Shown one piece after another: positions 37,601 to 52,600 of a DNA stretch of 64,000 bases. This DNA is from Begonia masoniana (Eukaryota; Streptophyta; Magnoliopsida; Cucurbitales; Begoniaceae), in contig CM039505.1 of NCBI GenBank assembly GCA_022432975.1, positions 51,368,653 to 51,432,652 of the forward strand. Reading direction: 5' to 3'. The position numbers and the translations under genes are program-made. Each line of letters starts with the position of its first letter. The first letter of the stretch is position 1. Under the pieces are notes generated by a model. That model was given only the letters and a program-made list of their open reading frames with translations, was not told where the DNA came from and did no database searches.

Positions 37601-40600
37601 ACACTTGTCTTATTCTCGTTTGCAGGCTATCTCGATTTTGATTGAAACTTTACATTTCATTAAGGAACCAGAACCTGTCTCCAAGACTAGTGGTAACCAA
37701 TTACTATCAAAGAAATCTATTTTGATCTATTGTCATATTATTTTATAAGAAAGCAGTACATTATTCCAATTTCAGGCGCTTCCCCACCCAATCTCGCAAT
37801 ATTTCATTCTGTTGCTGAAATATTTGAAGTAATTGTTACTGATTCGGCTGCTTCATCTCTTGGTTCTTGGATTGGACATGCTGTGGAACTACAGAAGGCC
37901 TTACATTCCTCTTCCTTAGGGTCCAATAAAAAAGATGCTCCCACACGGATGTTGGAGTGGATAGATGCTGCTGTTTTTTATCATAAGAATGGGGCCACTG
38001 GTGTTCTAAAATATGCTGCCGTGGTAGTGTCTGGAGGAGATGCTCATTTAACTACCAGTAACATGGTAGTGTCAGATTTGACGGACGTGGAAAATATTGT
38101 TGGAGATTCTACTGTTTCTGATGTTAATGTAATAGAGAATCTTGGCAAACTAATAGCTGAGAAGACTTTTGATGGCGTCGCCCTTCGTGATTCCTCCATA
38201 GTTCAGTTGACAACTGCCTTTCGAATTTTGGCATACATTTCTGAGAACTTAGTATGTTACTTTTCTACTTCACCTCAAGTCATGTTTTGTAATGTATCAC
38301 TCTTGTCTTACCTGTCTCATTATTTTCTTGATGCAGACTGTTGCCACTGCTCTGTACGATGAAGGTGCTATATCAGTTATCTTCACTGTCCTAGTCAACT
38401 GTGCATTCATGCTTGAACGATCTTCAAACAGTTATGGTAAGTTATTTACATGTGCTCATATGATTAATCAATCTTTTGGAAACTATTTGTATAAGAAGAG
38501 GAAAGTATATTGAAAAAAGAAATAACATAATCAGTACAAAATGTGGGTTATTCATGATAACAAGCTACAAAGTGTATAAGAATACCATTTGTTTATCAAT
38601 ATGCAAGTTTTCTTCCGAATATTCAGACGTGCATGAGCATGCTGACATTTATTTCTTTATTCTATATCATGGTGTTGTTTTCCCTTTTGATTTTGTATAA
38701 ATATGTTTTATTGAATTATTATATTGATATATATATTTTTTATATTCAGAAGATATGTTGTTTTCTTATTCACAAAGAGCCCATGTTAGAGTTCGTAAAC
38801 TTTATCAGAAAGGACAATTTTTGGATTGCATATATTCAAAATTAAGATTGCCGATCAGTACGGTTGTGCAACAAAACATCAAATTTCAGTTGTCAACCAT
38901 CTTAAGTCATCTGTGCACCACACATCCACACAATTTAGAACTCATATTTTACTCCACCGAAATGGAGTTATTTCTTCGATAACATCTTTTAAACATATAC
39001 ATTGCCTCCTTGCATGCTCTTTACATCATTATAACAACTTTATTATTATTCCATATGGAAATTAGGAGTTCGTCACTGCCAACGCCGAATGCATGTGAAT
39101 TTCACTTTCCTGCCTTATCTTCATCTGTATGTTTTCTTTTAGTACTCAAATGGAACTTTCAACTATCACAGATCCAGAAATGGTTGCCGAAATGCAGAAT
39201 GCATGAATAGAAGTTAATTTTGAGTGGTTATTCTTGGCTTCTTAGGATCTTATTTGAAACCTGATCATTTTGAGCAGATTATCTTGTCGATGAGGGCACA
39301 GAATGCAATTCTACACAAGATTTACCTCTGGAGCGTAATCGGGAGCAAAACATAATTGATCTTTTGATACCTTCTCTGGTGTTGTTAGTCAATCTGTTGA
39401 GGGCATTACAGGTTCTTTTTGAATTTTTTGGTTTTTAAACTGAAGTTTTGACATGATAGAGCTGTGTTGGCAGAATGTATATTTTAGGACTACCAAAATT
39501 TGGGGAGATGAAATAAAACCTTAGTTTGAAATATGAATTATCAATGCCGGAATGGATGCCTGATGCTCTGGGTATCATAAATGATACGCAGTGCTTACCT
39601 TTAGTTGAAAAGGCGAATAGCAGTTTCTTAGAATCTATTCTTAGATTCTTCTTGGCAAACAAGTTTTATTTGATATTTATGATGATGGCCGATTGAAGTT
39701 GATGTAATTGTTTAACTAGGTAATGTTGTGTGCTGATATTTAAGGATTAGTGTTTGCCAAATATAGCTACACGTGGTAGATCAATTGGCAACTACTTTGA
39801 CCATCGAAGTAAGATGATCTCATTTGAGATGGGAAGTAGTAATGACTATAATTTTTTGTATTTGAAAGGGCGAACTATACAGTTTTATTCCATGTTCCAT
39901 TCAAATTTATATCTTTCTCTTTCCTCTACGAATAGGAAGCCAAGGAGCAGCACAGGAATACAAAACTGATGAATTCTCTGCTAAGATTGCATCGGGAAGT
40001 AAGGTAAATTAACATTTGATTGCAAAACATTTACGTTACACTATATATTTGACGGGGAATGTTTTTGGCTTGCAGTCCAAAGTTAGTTGCACATGCATCT
40101 GACTTGTCTTCCCCTTATCCCCTCTCTGCTCTTGGCTTTGGAGCTATCTGTCAATTAATTGCATCTGCACTTGCTTGTTGGCCAATATATGGATGGATTC
40201 CCGGTCTTTTCAGCTCATTACTTGTTAATGTTCAAGCTACTTCTTTGCTGACTCTGGGTCCAAAGGAAACTTGCAGTTTACTCTGCCTTTTGGTCAGACT
40301 ATTATTTTTCATTGTTGAACTAAATTGTTGAGAGATTTGTATTCATTCTGTCCTGCTTGTTTAGTTCAGCTTTTAATTTGCAGCTGTTTAATTCTTAGAT
40401 TCTCCTTTTCCCTTTCTCTTGCTCAGCTTCATTTGAATTTTCTTAGCTTCTATCACCTGCAACATTTGACCTCTCTCCTTCATCAACTTTACTTCTTGAC
40501 TATTGCAGAATGATTTATTTCCCAATGAGGGTGTCTGGCTATGGAAGAATGGTATGCCTTTGTTAAGTGCTCTTAAGAAGCTTTCCATTGGAACGTTATT

Positions 40601-43600
40601 GGGCCCTCAGAAGGAGAGACAACTTAATTGGTATCTGGAGCCTGGACATCATGAGAAGTTGACAAATCAATTGACCCCACAACTGCATAAAATTTCCCAT
40701 GTTATCCAGCAGTATGCTATTTCTGTAAGTGATCTTGCCAGCTTGCTTTCCTTAGGATCACTTTTCTCAAATTTGAGATGTTTTTTTTTTTAACTTTTAT
40801 CTTTTTAAGCAGACATTGGTAGTCATTCAAGATATGCTTCGAGTTTTTGTTATCTGCATGTCTTGCGAAAAGTCTGAAATTGCTTCTGCTCTGGTGCGGC
40901 CTATATTATCATGGACAAGTGATTATGTTTCTGAATGTTCTTCATTTACTGAGACAGATGCTTACAAGGTAATAATTACAATGTCACACTTGTTTTACTT
41001 GGTGTGTTTTATGTATAATTAATGTATGTTCTTCTCTGAAGGTCTTTAGATATCTGGATTTTCTTACTAGTTTGTTGGAACATCCACGTGGCAAGGTATT
41101 TGATTTTTGCGTTTTTTTTTTTCATAATTATACTCAGAGAAAAATAAGAGATTCAACATGAGATTTCACTTGTGAATGGATAAGGCACTCATTCTTTGCA
41201 GGGATTATTGTTGAAGGAAGGTGTTGTTCAACTTTTAGTGAAAGTACTGGGTAGCTCTTTTGACGATATAGACACAGATGAAAAACAGTTCCCAGATATC
41301 AGAAGTTCTAAATGTGGATTCTCCTTGCTTAATTGGTGCCTTCCCGTTTTCAAGTCTATCTCGTTGCTTTCTAATTCTAGAACATCTTTACAGCCCTCTG
41401 GGAGACATGATTTGTAAGTGGATTATTTGTTTGTATTTCCTTTTTCATTATTATGATTTGTTGTTCCGTGGAGACTGTAATATGTATTTTAACTGACTGT
41501 TGTAGGCATTATCTTGGGTGTTTAAATACGGAAGACTGCACTTTGATTTGGCCTAACATCCTGGAATTTGGTCAGGTAGCTTGTTCCTTTCAAATTAAAG
41601 AAAGCTATTGCTTTGTTAAGTCATTACTCATACTCAGTAGTCTATGCATGATAATATTTAGAGTTGGTGGTGCATTCCAATGAATTTATCTTCTTACGAT
41701 AAGATGCTTCAAGTTTAGTACTTGGACGGATTTCTACCATAGAAGTTTGTGTATGGAGCAAGTAAAATTGGACTTTTTTTTATTTGCATTTGGCTGTTAG
41801 TAATGGACAACTTGTATGGGTGCTCAGGTTCTCCCAGTTGGGAAAGAATTACTTGCCTGTCTTACAGCCTTTAGAGACTTGGTATCTTTTGATGGAGGTC
41901 AACGTTCTCTGGAATCTATTTTATCCGATGTTACTTACCATGACAAATCTGAATCACAGAAAGGAAATGAAAAGGATGGAGACTTCAATTTTTTCAATAG
42001 ATCAAGGTGGATGGTTCATCCACCCTTGCTAAGTTGCTTAAAAAAATTGTTGAGATCAGTTGAGTCAAAAGGTGGCATAACAAGTTACGTAATTGAGGCC
42101 ATTGATGCTTTGTCTTGTGGCTGTTCTCTTTTCTGCATGGATGGGACCAAGTGAGTTCTCCTCTTTTGTTGTAGGCTACTTCTTAATTTTGTATGGTGGA
42201 TTGGTTTTTATGCATGCTAATTGTATTTTGATAGCTTCTCAATTCATACTTGTTACTTACGCATGTATGTATTGTATGTACAGGTTCTCAATTCTTATTT
42301 TATGCCAACCTTAGAAATATTTGGTGTTTACTCTGAGTTTTTCTTATTCTTTCCTCGTGTGTCGTGTTTGCACTGTGTGTATTTTTTCTTTCAATTTGAA
42401 ATGAGTGCAATAAATTTTGGCACCTTTTCTGCAAATTTGGATATCTCTTGCTGAAAGCGGTCTTCTGGAATATTTGTGCTTTAAGCTATTCCTAATTTTT
42501 ATTTGTTAGGTTGGTGAGAAATCTATGATACAAATTTATTAGAGCTTAATTATCTTCTTACTCATTGATTTTTAATATATATACATGAATATGTCCCCAG
42601 TAAATAAGGAAAAAATAATCTAAATTAGGGAATAAACTAAATACACATATACAGTAAAATATTCTAATCCCTATAAATCAGTAAAACTTAATAACTCTAA
42701 ATTATCTACACAGCTTAGACAGTAATATTACTCAACACTGCTCCTCAAGCTGGAGCAAAGATGTCAATTATGCCAAGCTTGACTAGAAGATCTTCAAACA
42801 CCTGCTTGAAGAGCCCTTTTGTGAGAACATTTGCAAGTTGTTCAAATGTTGGTACATATGGCATACAAATCTCTCATCTTTCGAGTTTTTCTTTGATGAA
42901 ATGACGATCAATCTCCATATTTTTTGTTCTGTCGTGTTGCATGGGATTATGTGCAATGCTGATGACTGACTTATTGTCACAAAATAACTTTATTGGCTTA
43001 TCAGTCTTGATCTTAAGTTCTTTTAGGATACTTCTAAGTTAAAATAACTTCACAAACTCCTTGAACCATTGCTCTGAACTCAGCTTCTGCACTGCTCCTT
43101 GCCACAACATCTTGCTTTTTGCTCTTCCATGTCACAAGGTTGCCCCATACAAACGTGCAATAGGCTGATGTAGACCTCCGGTCAATTTTAGTTCCTGCCC
43201 AATCAACAACTGTAAACACTTCAATCTGTCTGTTTTAATTTTTCCTGAACATAATGTCCTTGCCCAGACTTCCTTTGAGGTAGTGGAAGATTCTGTAGAC
43301 AATCTTGAGGTGATCTTCAGTTGGACAATGCATGAACTGACTTAATAAGCGAACGACAAATGCTATATAAGGCCTTGTATGAGCCAAGTAAATTAGTTTT
43401 CCAACCAGTTTCTGATATCTGATTTTGTCCACATGCACCTCATTCTTACCTTGTTTGAGTTTCTGATTAGGATCAATTGATGTTGAGACATACTTGCATC
43501 CGAAGAGACCTGTCTCTTTGAGAAAATCAAGCATATACTTCTTCTGAGATATAGCAATCTCATTCTTTGATCTAGCTACTTCCATACCTAGGAAGAACTT

Positions 43601-46600
43601 GAGATTTCCCAAAGTCCTTAAGCTCAAACTGATGAGCTAGAAGCTTCTTCAAAGTTAATAGCTCCATCGCATCGTTTCCTGTCATTATTATATCATCCAC
43701 ATACACAATTAAAATAGCAATTGAGATGTGTTTATAGAATAGAGTATGATCTGAATGAGCTTATGAATAGTTGTGCTCCTTGATAGCCCTTGCGAACCTC
43801 GCAAACCATGCACGAGGGGATTGCTTGAGCCCGTATGAGGACTTCTTTGGTTTGCAGACCTTCCCTGCTACATTTGCATTATCAAAACCTAGGAGGCACT
43901 TGCATAAACACCCCTTCTTCTAAATCACCATTAAAAAAAGTGTTCTTAACATCAAACTGTAACAGAGGCCAATCCAGGTTAGCAGCTAGTGAAAGTAAGA
44001 CCCTGACAGTGTTGAGTTTCGCAACTGGGGCAAATGTTTCCCCATAATCTAGGCCGTAGGTTTGAGTAAACCCTCGAGCTACAAACCTGACTTTGTATCT
44101 TTTCTATCGAGCCATCAGAATTATACTTGATTGTGAAAATTCACTTGCTGCCTACAAGGTGTTTTTCTTTTGGAAGTTCTGTTATCTCCTGAGTTTCGTT
44201 TTTCTCCAATGCTCTTATTTCTTTTAGGACAGCCTCCTTCCACTTTTGGATACTTGGTGCTTCTTGTATTGTTTTTGGGATTTCATCATCAGTGATGCTA
44301 GTGGTTAAGGCTTTAAAACTAGATGAGAGTTTATGGTATGACCCATGACGAGTAATATGATGTTTGGTACACTCACACACTCCTTTCCTAAGAGCTATGA
44401 GTACTATAAAATCACTTTGGATTGGCTAAAGGGTTGTAACATGTTCATTAGACTTTAGAGTTGGATTAAGAGGAAATGAAATATGAGTAATAGAGTCGAG
44501 ATTACCTGGATCAATACATGGTTAAGATGATGACACTATTGGAGTCGGTAGTATGTCAATACGTTGCTTTTCTTTTCTTCTCAAGTAAACACGAAGATCA
44601 GAGGTGGGGACCACATTACTTACTGCAGGTTCCACATTTGTTGTCTTGTTTTGGTCATAGTTAATAACAAGTGTAGGCATAATACTGGTTTTCCAAAACT
44701 TATCTTCGCCTGTTTCCTTATTCTCCCCCTGAGGAAAAATTTTTTCAAAAAAATGTTTGTTTTCAAAAAATGTGACATCCATGCTAACAAGCATATTTCC
44801 TGAGCTCGTGTCAAAACATTTGTATTCTTTTTGAGTCAGAGAAAAGCCTAAGAAAATACATTTAGTTGCCCTAGGATCTAATTTATTTCGGTTATGATCA
44901 TGAATGTGAATAAAACTAATACAACAAAAAACTTTAGGTACTAAGTGAGTAAAAAATCTGTTGTGAAGAAAAAATGATTGTAAAACTTTTAAAGGGGTTC
45001 GATAGCTTAGTACTTTGCTGGGCATCCTATTTATTACGTATGCAACATTAAGTATGGTCTTACCCCAAAATTTTTTAAGTACATTCATAGAAAATATGAG
45101 AGCACGAGCTACCTTTAATAGATGTAGATTTTTTATTTCGGCAATTCCATTCTATTGGGGTGTATCAATACACGAATTATGGTGGATAATGTTTTGTTCT
45201 ACAAGAAACTTACCAAGAATGTTATAAAATATTCTCTCCTATTATTAGTTCTAAGAACTTGAATTTGAGATTGAAATTTAGTTTTAACCATGGAGTTAAA
45301 ATTTTTGAAAGTTTCATCAGCCTCATATTTTTCTTTAAGGAGATAAATCCATGTGTTACTTTTACGCATCAATAAAAGTTATAAACCATCTAGAGCCAGA
45401 CAAATTTCTAATATTAGATGGTCCCCACATGTACACTATGAATTATAAAAAACAGTTTAGATGACCTGTATGCTAAAGTAGGATAAGCACTTATGTTTAG
45501 CAAATTGATAAATCTCACATTGAAAAGAATCAATATCTTTATCCTTGAATAAAATAAGAAATAAATGTTTTAAATAACTAAAACTAGGATGACCCAGAGA
45601 ATAGTGCCATAACATAATTTCATTATCTAAAGATAACAAACTAGAGGAACATGGTTTCTGAACTTGTTTACTCGAGAAGCTGTCTGAGGCAAAGTAGTAA
45701 AGACCACTACTTTCTTTAGCATTGCCAATCATCTTCCTCGAGCATTGGTCCTGAAAAACACAACCAGTAGATTCAAATTTGATTAGATAGTTAAAATCAT
45801 GAGTTATTTTGCTAATAGCTATTAGGTTACAAGATAAGTTGGGCACAAGAAGAACATTGTTTAAGGTAAGGGAAAGTGAGACAATGATAGAACATTTTCT
45901 GGCAATCGCAGACATTGAATCATCTGCAATTTTGACTTTTTGATTTCCAGAACAAGAGAAATAAGTTGAAAACATATAAGAAAAACCAGTCATATGATCA
46001 TTGGCCCCCTGAAACAATGATCCAGGAGTAGAATTTATCTAATGTGACACAAAATGCGGCTGCATGAGTACCTTTTTCTGCTAGAGAAGATGATGGATTG
46101 GATGTGGTATTAGTAGACTGATGTGTGCTCCATAAACGATACAATTGTTTTAAGTTTTCCTTGTAGAAGAAAGAACTGCCACTTGTTGACTGAGATGCAG
46201 CAGGTTTTTCATATGAGACTTGGAATCCTCCTTTGTTGTTACGAAAGGATTTGTTGGTTGGAGTGAAGTCAGTAGGCTTGCCATGAATCTTCCAACATTT
46301 AGTTTTAACATGCCTGAGTTTATGACAGAGCTCGCAGACTGGTCGATCTGAGCGCTTAGGATACCTCTGAGTGGACTTATCTGACTTAGTGATCATCAAT
46401 GCAGAGGTCTCTACTGTAGGAATGGTTGACTCGTGGTCGGCATTTCCAGTATAGGATTTTCTTCTTTGCGTACATCAGCAAATACCTCACGAGTACTTGG
46501 AAGAGGATCTCGATCAAGTATCTGTTCGCGCACCTCATCTAAGTCGTTGTTTAGGCCTACCAGGAAATCGAATACCCTCTCTTTCTCGACTGTTTTTTGA

Positions 46601-49600
46601 AATAAGGCACTGTCCTTTGCATAGTGCCACATGTAATCACAGGAATAAATCAAACTCTTGCCATAGAGTTTTGAGGTCAGTGTAGTATTGCGTTACATTC
46701 TTCTCTCCTTGTTTGACCTTCCTCAGTTTAGTCTTTATCTCAAAGAGTTGTCATGCATTCTCAAAGTTAGAGCAGATCTCCTTTACAGCCTCCCATATAT
46801 CATTCGCGGTTGGAAGGAAGAGATAGGTCCGATCAATATTTGGCTCCATTGAATTCACCAGCCAGGACATGATCATTGAGTTCTCAACCTCCCATCTGTC
46901 ATATCTTTCACCTTCATCTTCAGGCTTCACTGCAGAACTGGGGAGATATTCAAATTTGCCCTTTCCTCGAACGAATAGTTTAATGGACTAGGTACCATTG
47001 AAGAAAGTTACTCCTATTTAACTTATGAGAGGTAACAATGAAATTGTGATTAGAATTACCACTAGAACTGGAGTCCAAATGTTGTTCTGCCATGGAGAAC
47101 GAATCACCACAATTTTTTTTTTTTTGCCTCCAAATGAACCGAGAATACAGATATTCCAGATACTGGAAGGGCTTGATAATACAGATATTCCACCAAAAAA
47201 AAAAAAAAAATTCTGCTGCCTCTGAATGAACAGAGACCCCACTTCGACTGACGGCTTCTGCTTGGGCGAAGCCCAACAGATTTCAACTGAATAGAACGAC
47301 TATTGCTGCGAATAGACCCTGCTCACTACTCGGGCGAACAGATTTCAACCGAACATAACGAAGTTCTTTAGGCAGCAAGGGTTTCTTCTTCGACCGAAGT
47401 TCGCGACTGGGAGGTCCACAGTGACCTCCACTTCCGTTGGACGGTAGCTAGGGTTTCTTCTTCGGTGGAACTTGGGAGATGTGGGTTATGAGCTCTCATA
47501 CCATATTAGAGCTTAACTATCTTTTTACTCATTGATTTGACCTTTTAGTAAATAAGGAACGAATAATCTAAACTAGGGAATAAGCTAAATACACATATAC
47601 AGTAAAATATTCTAATCCCTATAAATTAGTAAAATTTAATAACTCTAAATTATTTATACACAGCTTAGACATTAATATATCTTAACAAAATTTAATTGCC
47701 GATACATTTTCGATATCTTATGACATTGTTATGATGACACCAGTTTAATATGCTTTATAAAGATAAGGGCAATGGGAATGAGTTGTTTGAGAATATAAGG
47801 CTGTAAAGATATGGCAATGTGATATTGAACCTGAGGCGTAAAAGTTTCAGTTGCTTGTCTTGTTCCACTTCATTTCCATTCCTCTATGATTTTGGAAGTT
47901 CTTGTATAATGCTTCATTGGGTTGAGAAAGGTGCCGCAGGAAAAAGGGGAGGTACTAAATTTCTATTTGGACTGTTTTAGGAGTGTTTAGGTTTGAGTGA
48001 GTGATTTTCTTTGTCTGGACCTCCGTTTCCAATGAAATTGGAAAGGTATGAATGTCCAATATTAGAGAAAATTTAATTTCTTCCTTACTGATCATTGCAT
48101 ACTCCGCGAAGATCACTTTCAAAGGTGCTGGAGGAGTGATGATTCAGTTAAAGAATAGTGGAGAACCCTTGGTTGTTTTTCCTTTTCTTTTAAATATGTT
48201 CAAGGGAAATATAATTTTCTATTTCCTTTCCCCTTCATCGTCTTTTATGCAAAGACACGAGTCTTTTCTAACTGTCTTTAAGGATTGATTTTACAATCAC
48301 TATTCATTCCTACTTTTTTTGTCATATTTATTACTAAATTTAATGCAGATTATATTCCCCTTTCTTTTCTAATAAAACACATAATTTGTATTGGAGTAAG
48401 ATTTTATAAAAAGATGGAGATTTCTCTTAGGAGGAACCAATCAATTCCCAAAAACCTGTAGTCACGGATCCATCATCATCCATAGTTATATTTGAGTCAT
48501 AAGGGTTAAAAAGTTCCAGTGACTTGTGATGTCAATCTTTTAGTTGGAATAACATTCACCCTCAACCTTGAATGAGAAGAAATTATAGACAAAGTAGCCA
48601 ATTTATTTCAAATAGATGATTTTATTTGATTTGTTGTTTTGTTTTAGTTTTATGGTATTTTAGTAATTAGATGACTACTAAAGGCAGTAGGAAAATAACT
48701 GTGACTTTAAAAGATTTGTTAGAATTAGATTAAAGAACTAGAGAGAGAAGAGTTCTTTTGGAGATAGAAATCTATTGTGAATCTGAGTTTTGCTCACTGT
48801 GAGGAATGACTGATCATTGAACTTCCGCTAATAATTAGATCATGTTTCCTTTGAACCTTATCAAAATTTGCCACTGGAATATATTTGTTAGTAATTTTGT
48901 TATTTTGTTGCTGCTCGCATCATATTCTTGATTCCCTGGATGGTTGGCCAATTACATGAATTTTGCATGTAATTTGATCCAACTTCAAAGAGCCAAATAA
49001 ATTATTTGGTAAAACTTATTTTAGGAGGAAGTTATAAATAATGATAATTTGGGTATTATTTAATGTCTTGGCAAAGTTAGTTATGTATTAGTTCATTGGG
49101 AATTTGTTGTGGAGTTAGATGGTAGAAGGAAGGGGATCTCTTCATAGCTGGGAAATGAGGTGTAAATGTGTAACGTCCCCCAGTGTTACAAGTATAAAAT
49201 TATTTGTTTTGAACTGAAGCTTGCACATATTTGTTTTTGGGGTTAACTCAAAACAAGTTGTACTGGGTAGGGAGGAAAATCCTACTTATAAACCATGTAT
49301 TTTCTATTCTCTAAGCGATGTGAGATTGTGCACCCCAATTGGTATGAGTTGGCTTCTCATACTGAGCCGTCCTATCTTTCACATGACAGGCTATCACGAT
49401 TTCCCCTCCTTCGGGGCCCGACGTCCTCGTCGACTACACTTCTGGTTGGACAGTGACTCTAATACTATTTATAACGTCTCTCAATGCTTCCAGTACAAAA
49501 TCTATGTTTTGGGTTAGAGGCCGCACAAATTTATTTTCGGGATTAGCGTTGTACTGGGTAGGGAAGAAAACTCTATTTATAAACCATGCATTATTTACTT

Positions 49601-52600
49601 TCTCAATCGATGTGGGATTGTGCACTCCCATTGGTATGAGCTGGACTCTCACACTGAGTCGTCATTGCATTCACATGGCGATATGTCACAAAATGCATGT
49701 TGTGATGTTGTGAAAAAGTGTTCGTATATGATGAGTTTCTTGTAGTAGATGTTTTCCAAATGAAGTAACTGTAAAACTTTAGATTTGTGGCCAGGTTTGT
49801 GTTTCTCAAGTATTGCTAGTGTTGTTTATGAAATAAAGTTTATCATAATTTTTGCCTACTTAACATGTTTTTGTATTTTGTAAGTAATAATTGCACGGTA
49901 AGTATAATTCCACTGGTTTTGCTGTTGGATAGTGATTGCTATCTGTGTATTTTGTAGAATAATTTTATATTGATGAAACCACCATGATGAGGCTGAATGT
50001 CACATATCAATCTTTTGTTAAGCTTGCGAGTGGAATCCTTTTCTACCAACTTCAGATGGTAGCAGAGTTTTTATCTGTTTGTTGCAAAGATTTTTGGTCC
50101 TTTTGGTTAGGGTGTTTATACTGTGATATGTTTTGGTGGTACCAAGGAAACCTAAGAAGAGTGGGGAAAAGCCAGAATCATGTTTGAAACTTGGCGCAAC
50201 TAAGTTCTTGAATGATGATTTTGAAATAAGGATCCAGGTCATATTTTGAGATTACTCAAATTTGTCTTTTGGTTCTATTGGGTGTGACTTGTGAGCATTA
50301 CATAGAGGGCCTTGTTTTTTTGTATTGCTGAGTTTTTGTACTAGAGCAACCTGGAGAGTTAGGGTAAGGAATTGGGACAGAAAGTTGCAATTTAATTGAT
50401 ATGGCACAAAAATATTTGATTTGAAAATTGAGGACCAAAAGCATGTTTGGGATCCAAAAGAGTTTTAGGTGTGCCTATTCAAGCAGCATCGTTTTGTTAA
50501 TATAGTGATGCAGTACAACATTTCCTATTTAATTTATTTTCTATTATATCATATTTGTTTCTTATTAATTTTGATTTTATTTTCTAATTAGTTATTTCTT
50601 AATATTAGATTATTTTCTTAGTTCATTGTTTTCTAAGTTTATTTAAAGACTCTTTTTGTAATCTTTAAATTTTTTTTAATAATTAATACAATTTCTTGTA
50701 TTTTGAGAGTTATTATTTTAGTAGTATTTTATTTATCCGTTTTGATTATTAAACAAAACTTCCGTTACACCATATGGATTATAGTAAAACATGTATTTGG
50801 CATATTGTTTTTGCCATTGTTGTGGCCATCTCTTAGAATTCAAGCAATGTGATAGTGTATCGAGGTTGTTGATTGTTCATGTGCTTTTGGAGTTATGTTT
50901 GATTGGAAGAAAGTCACTAGAAGATTAGGATACTTTGGAGAAATGACATTTGGGGAACTTTTTGAGTTATTTGACTTCATCATAGCCTTATCATTTTGGA
51001 GGACATGACAAGAAAAACTAGTATTTGATAAGATAATATCAATTTTCAACTGGCAAAGTGGGCATTGTATTCCTAGCATTTTAGGAACCCTTTCTCCTTA
51101 TTCTTTTCTAGTAGGACGGATAGCCAAATCCTCCCTCTATTATGTATATTTTACAGCAGTTCAATACAAATTGTTGTTTCTTTAAAAAAAAATTGTTCAT
51201 ATGATTCCTTGATTTCATCGAATAACTTGCAACTGATGATGACTATTTCTCTTAGCTTTTGGTTTCTTCAATACTGATCTTTTTGTCATGGTTCGATTGA
51301 ACAAAAAAATAAAAATGCTATAGTTAACAGTTTTCTTGTTGGGTAGCTTGATCTCGGACAGGATTCTAAAAGTGAAATCTTTATTTGGCCTTTCCGATGA
51401 TGGTGGTGGAGAAAATGGTCTTTCTGAAGAGAGTATAAGTCACACGTCAGAAATAGTCCGTCTTTTGGATTCATTTATTACAGCTTGTGAAAATTTAGAT
51501 ACGTCAACCTCTCTGTATCCGGTATAACTGATTTCACTATATTATTTTCCTTTTTGATGTTTCTACCTGAGTATATATAACTCCTGATCTAACAAAAATG
51601 TGCAGGCCATTGAATCTGTGAAGTCGTTATCAACATTATTACAGAATCCTTCTACAGTGGAGGATGATAAAATTTTTGGCATGGACGTTCCTTCGGTGCC
51701 AAATGACATTGTAGATTCTTCAAAGATTCATCATATGGTGGATGCGAGTGCTGCAAAAGTTGACGATTTTCTTTGCGCTGGAGGACTAGGGGACAAGTTT
51801 CTGTGGGAATGCCCAGAAATATTACCTGATAGGCTGACCACTCTTCCAACAAAGCGAAAAATGCCACTTGAAGGAGGTCCAATTAGGCGTGCTAGGGGGG
51901 ACAACTTGCCAGCTGAAACTACTTCCCAGAATACTTTTTCACGGGGCTCAGGGTCGTCTGCTATTCCCACCGGTCCAACACGCAGGGATACATTTAGGCA
52001 ACGCAAACCAAATACTAGCAGGCCACCATCTATGCATGTGGATGATTATGTGGCAAGAGAGAGAAGCGTTGATAACGTAATAGCAGTCCAGCGAATTGGA
52101 TCATCCAGTGGAAGACCTCCATCAATTCATGTAGATGAGTTCATGGCAAGACAGAGAGAGCGGCAAAATCCCGTAGCAGCAGTAGCCAGTGAGGCTACAT
52201 TGCAAGGGAAGCCTGGGGCTCATGCAAATGATACAGATCAAGAGAAATTCAAGTCGAAGCAAATGAAAGCTGACATGGATGATGATCTTCATGGAATTGA
52301 TATAATATTTGACGGCGAGGAATCTGAGCCTGATGACAAATTACCTTTTCCTCAACTGGATGATAGTCTACAACAGCATGCACTTGCAATGGTTGAGCAA
52401 GGCTCTCCTCACTCAATTGTTGAAGAGACAGAAAGTGATGCCAATGAAAGTAGTCAATTTTCTCACTTGGGCACACCATTAGCACCAAATATTGATGAAA
52501 ATGCCCAAAGTGAATTTTCTTCAAGGATGTCTGTTTCACGGCCTGAGATGCCATTAGCTCGAGAACCAAGTGTGACATCAGAGAAGAAATATCTTGACCA

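Larger units (their letters stand above)
42151..51346 (+). other. Giant VIR intron 23 (9.2 kb)
   Basis: Donor gtgagttc follows ...GCATGGATGGGACCAA; acceptor gggtag precedes the codons for [17 protein letters not shown] plus C completes an Asn codon, so the splice is in frame. The intron holds a Ty1-copia element (42537-47687), about 1.5 kb without recognised features (47693-49163), a TRIM (49169-49690), a solo LTR (50506-50772), and about 570 bp of plain sequence before the acceptor. All other VIR introns are about 1.2 kb or shorter. Confidence 0.85.

Noticed and set aside
38292..39210. Several overlapping short plus-strand frames
   Set aside because: They lie in a VIR intron, are rich in Ile/Tyr/Phe as expected from AT-rich DNA, and contain no conserved pattern.
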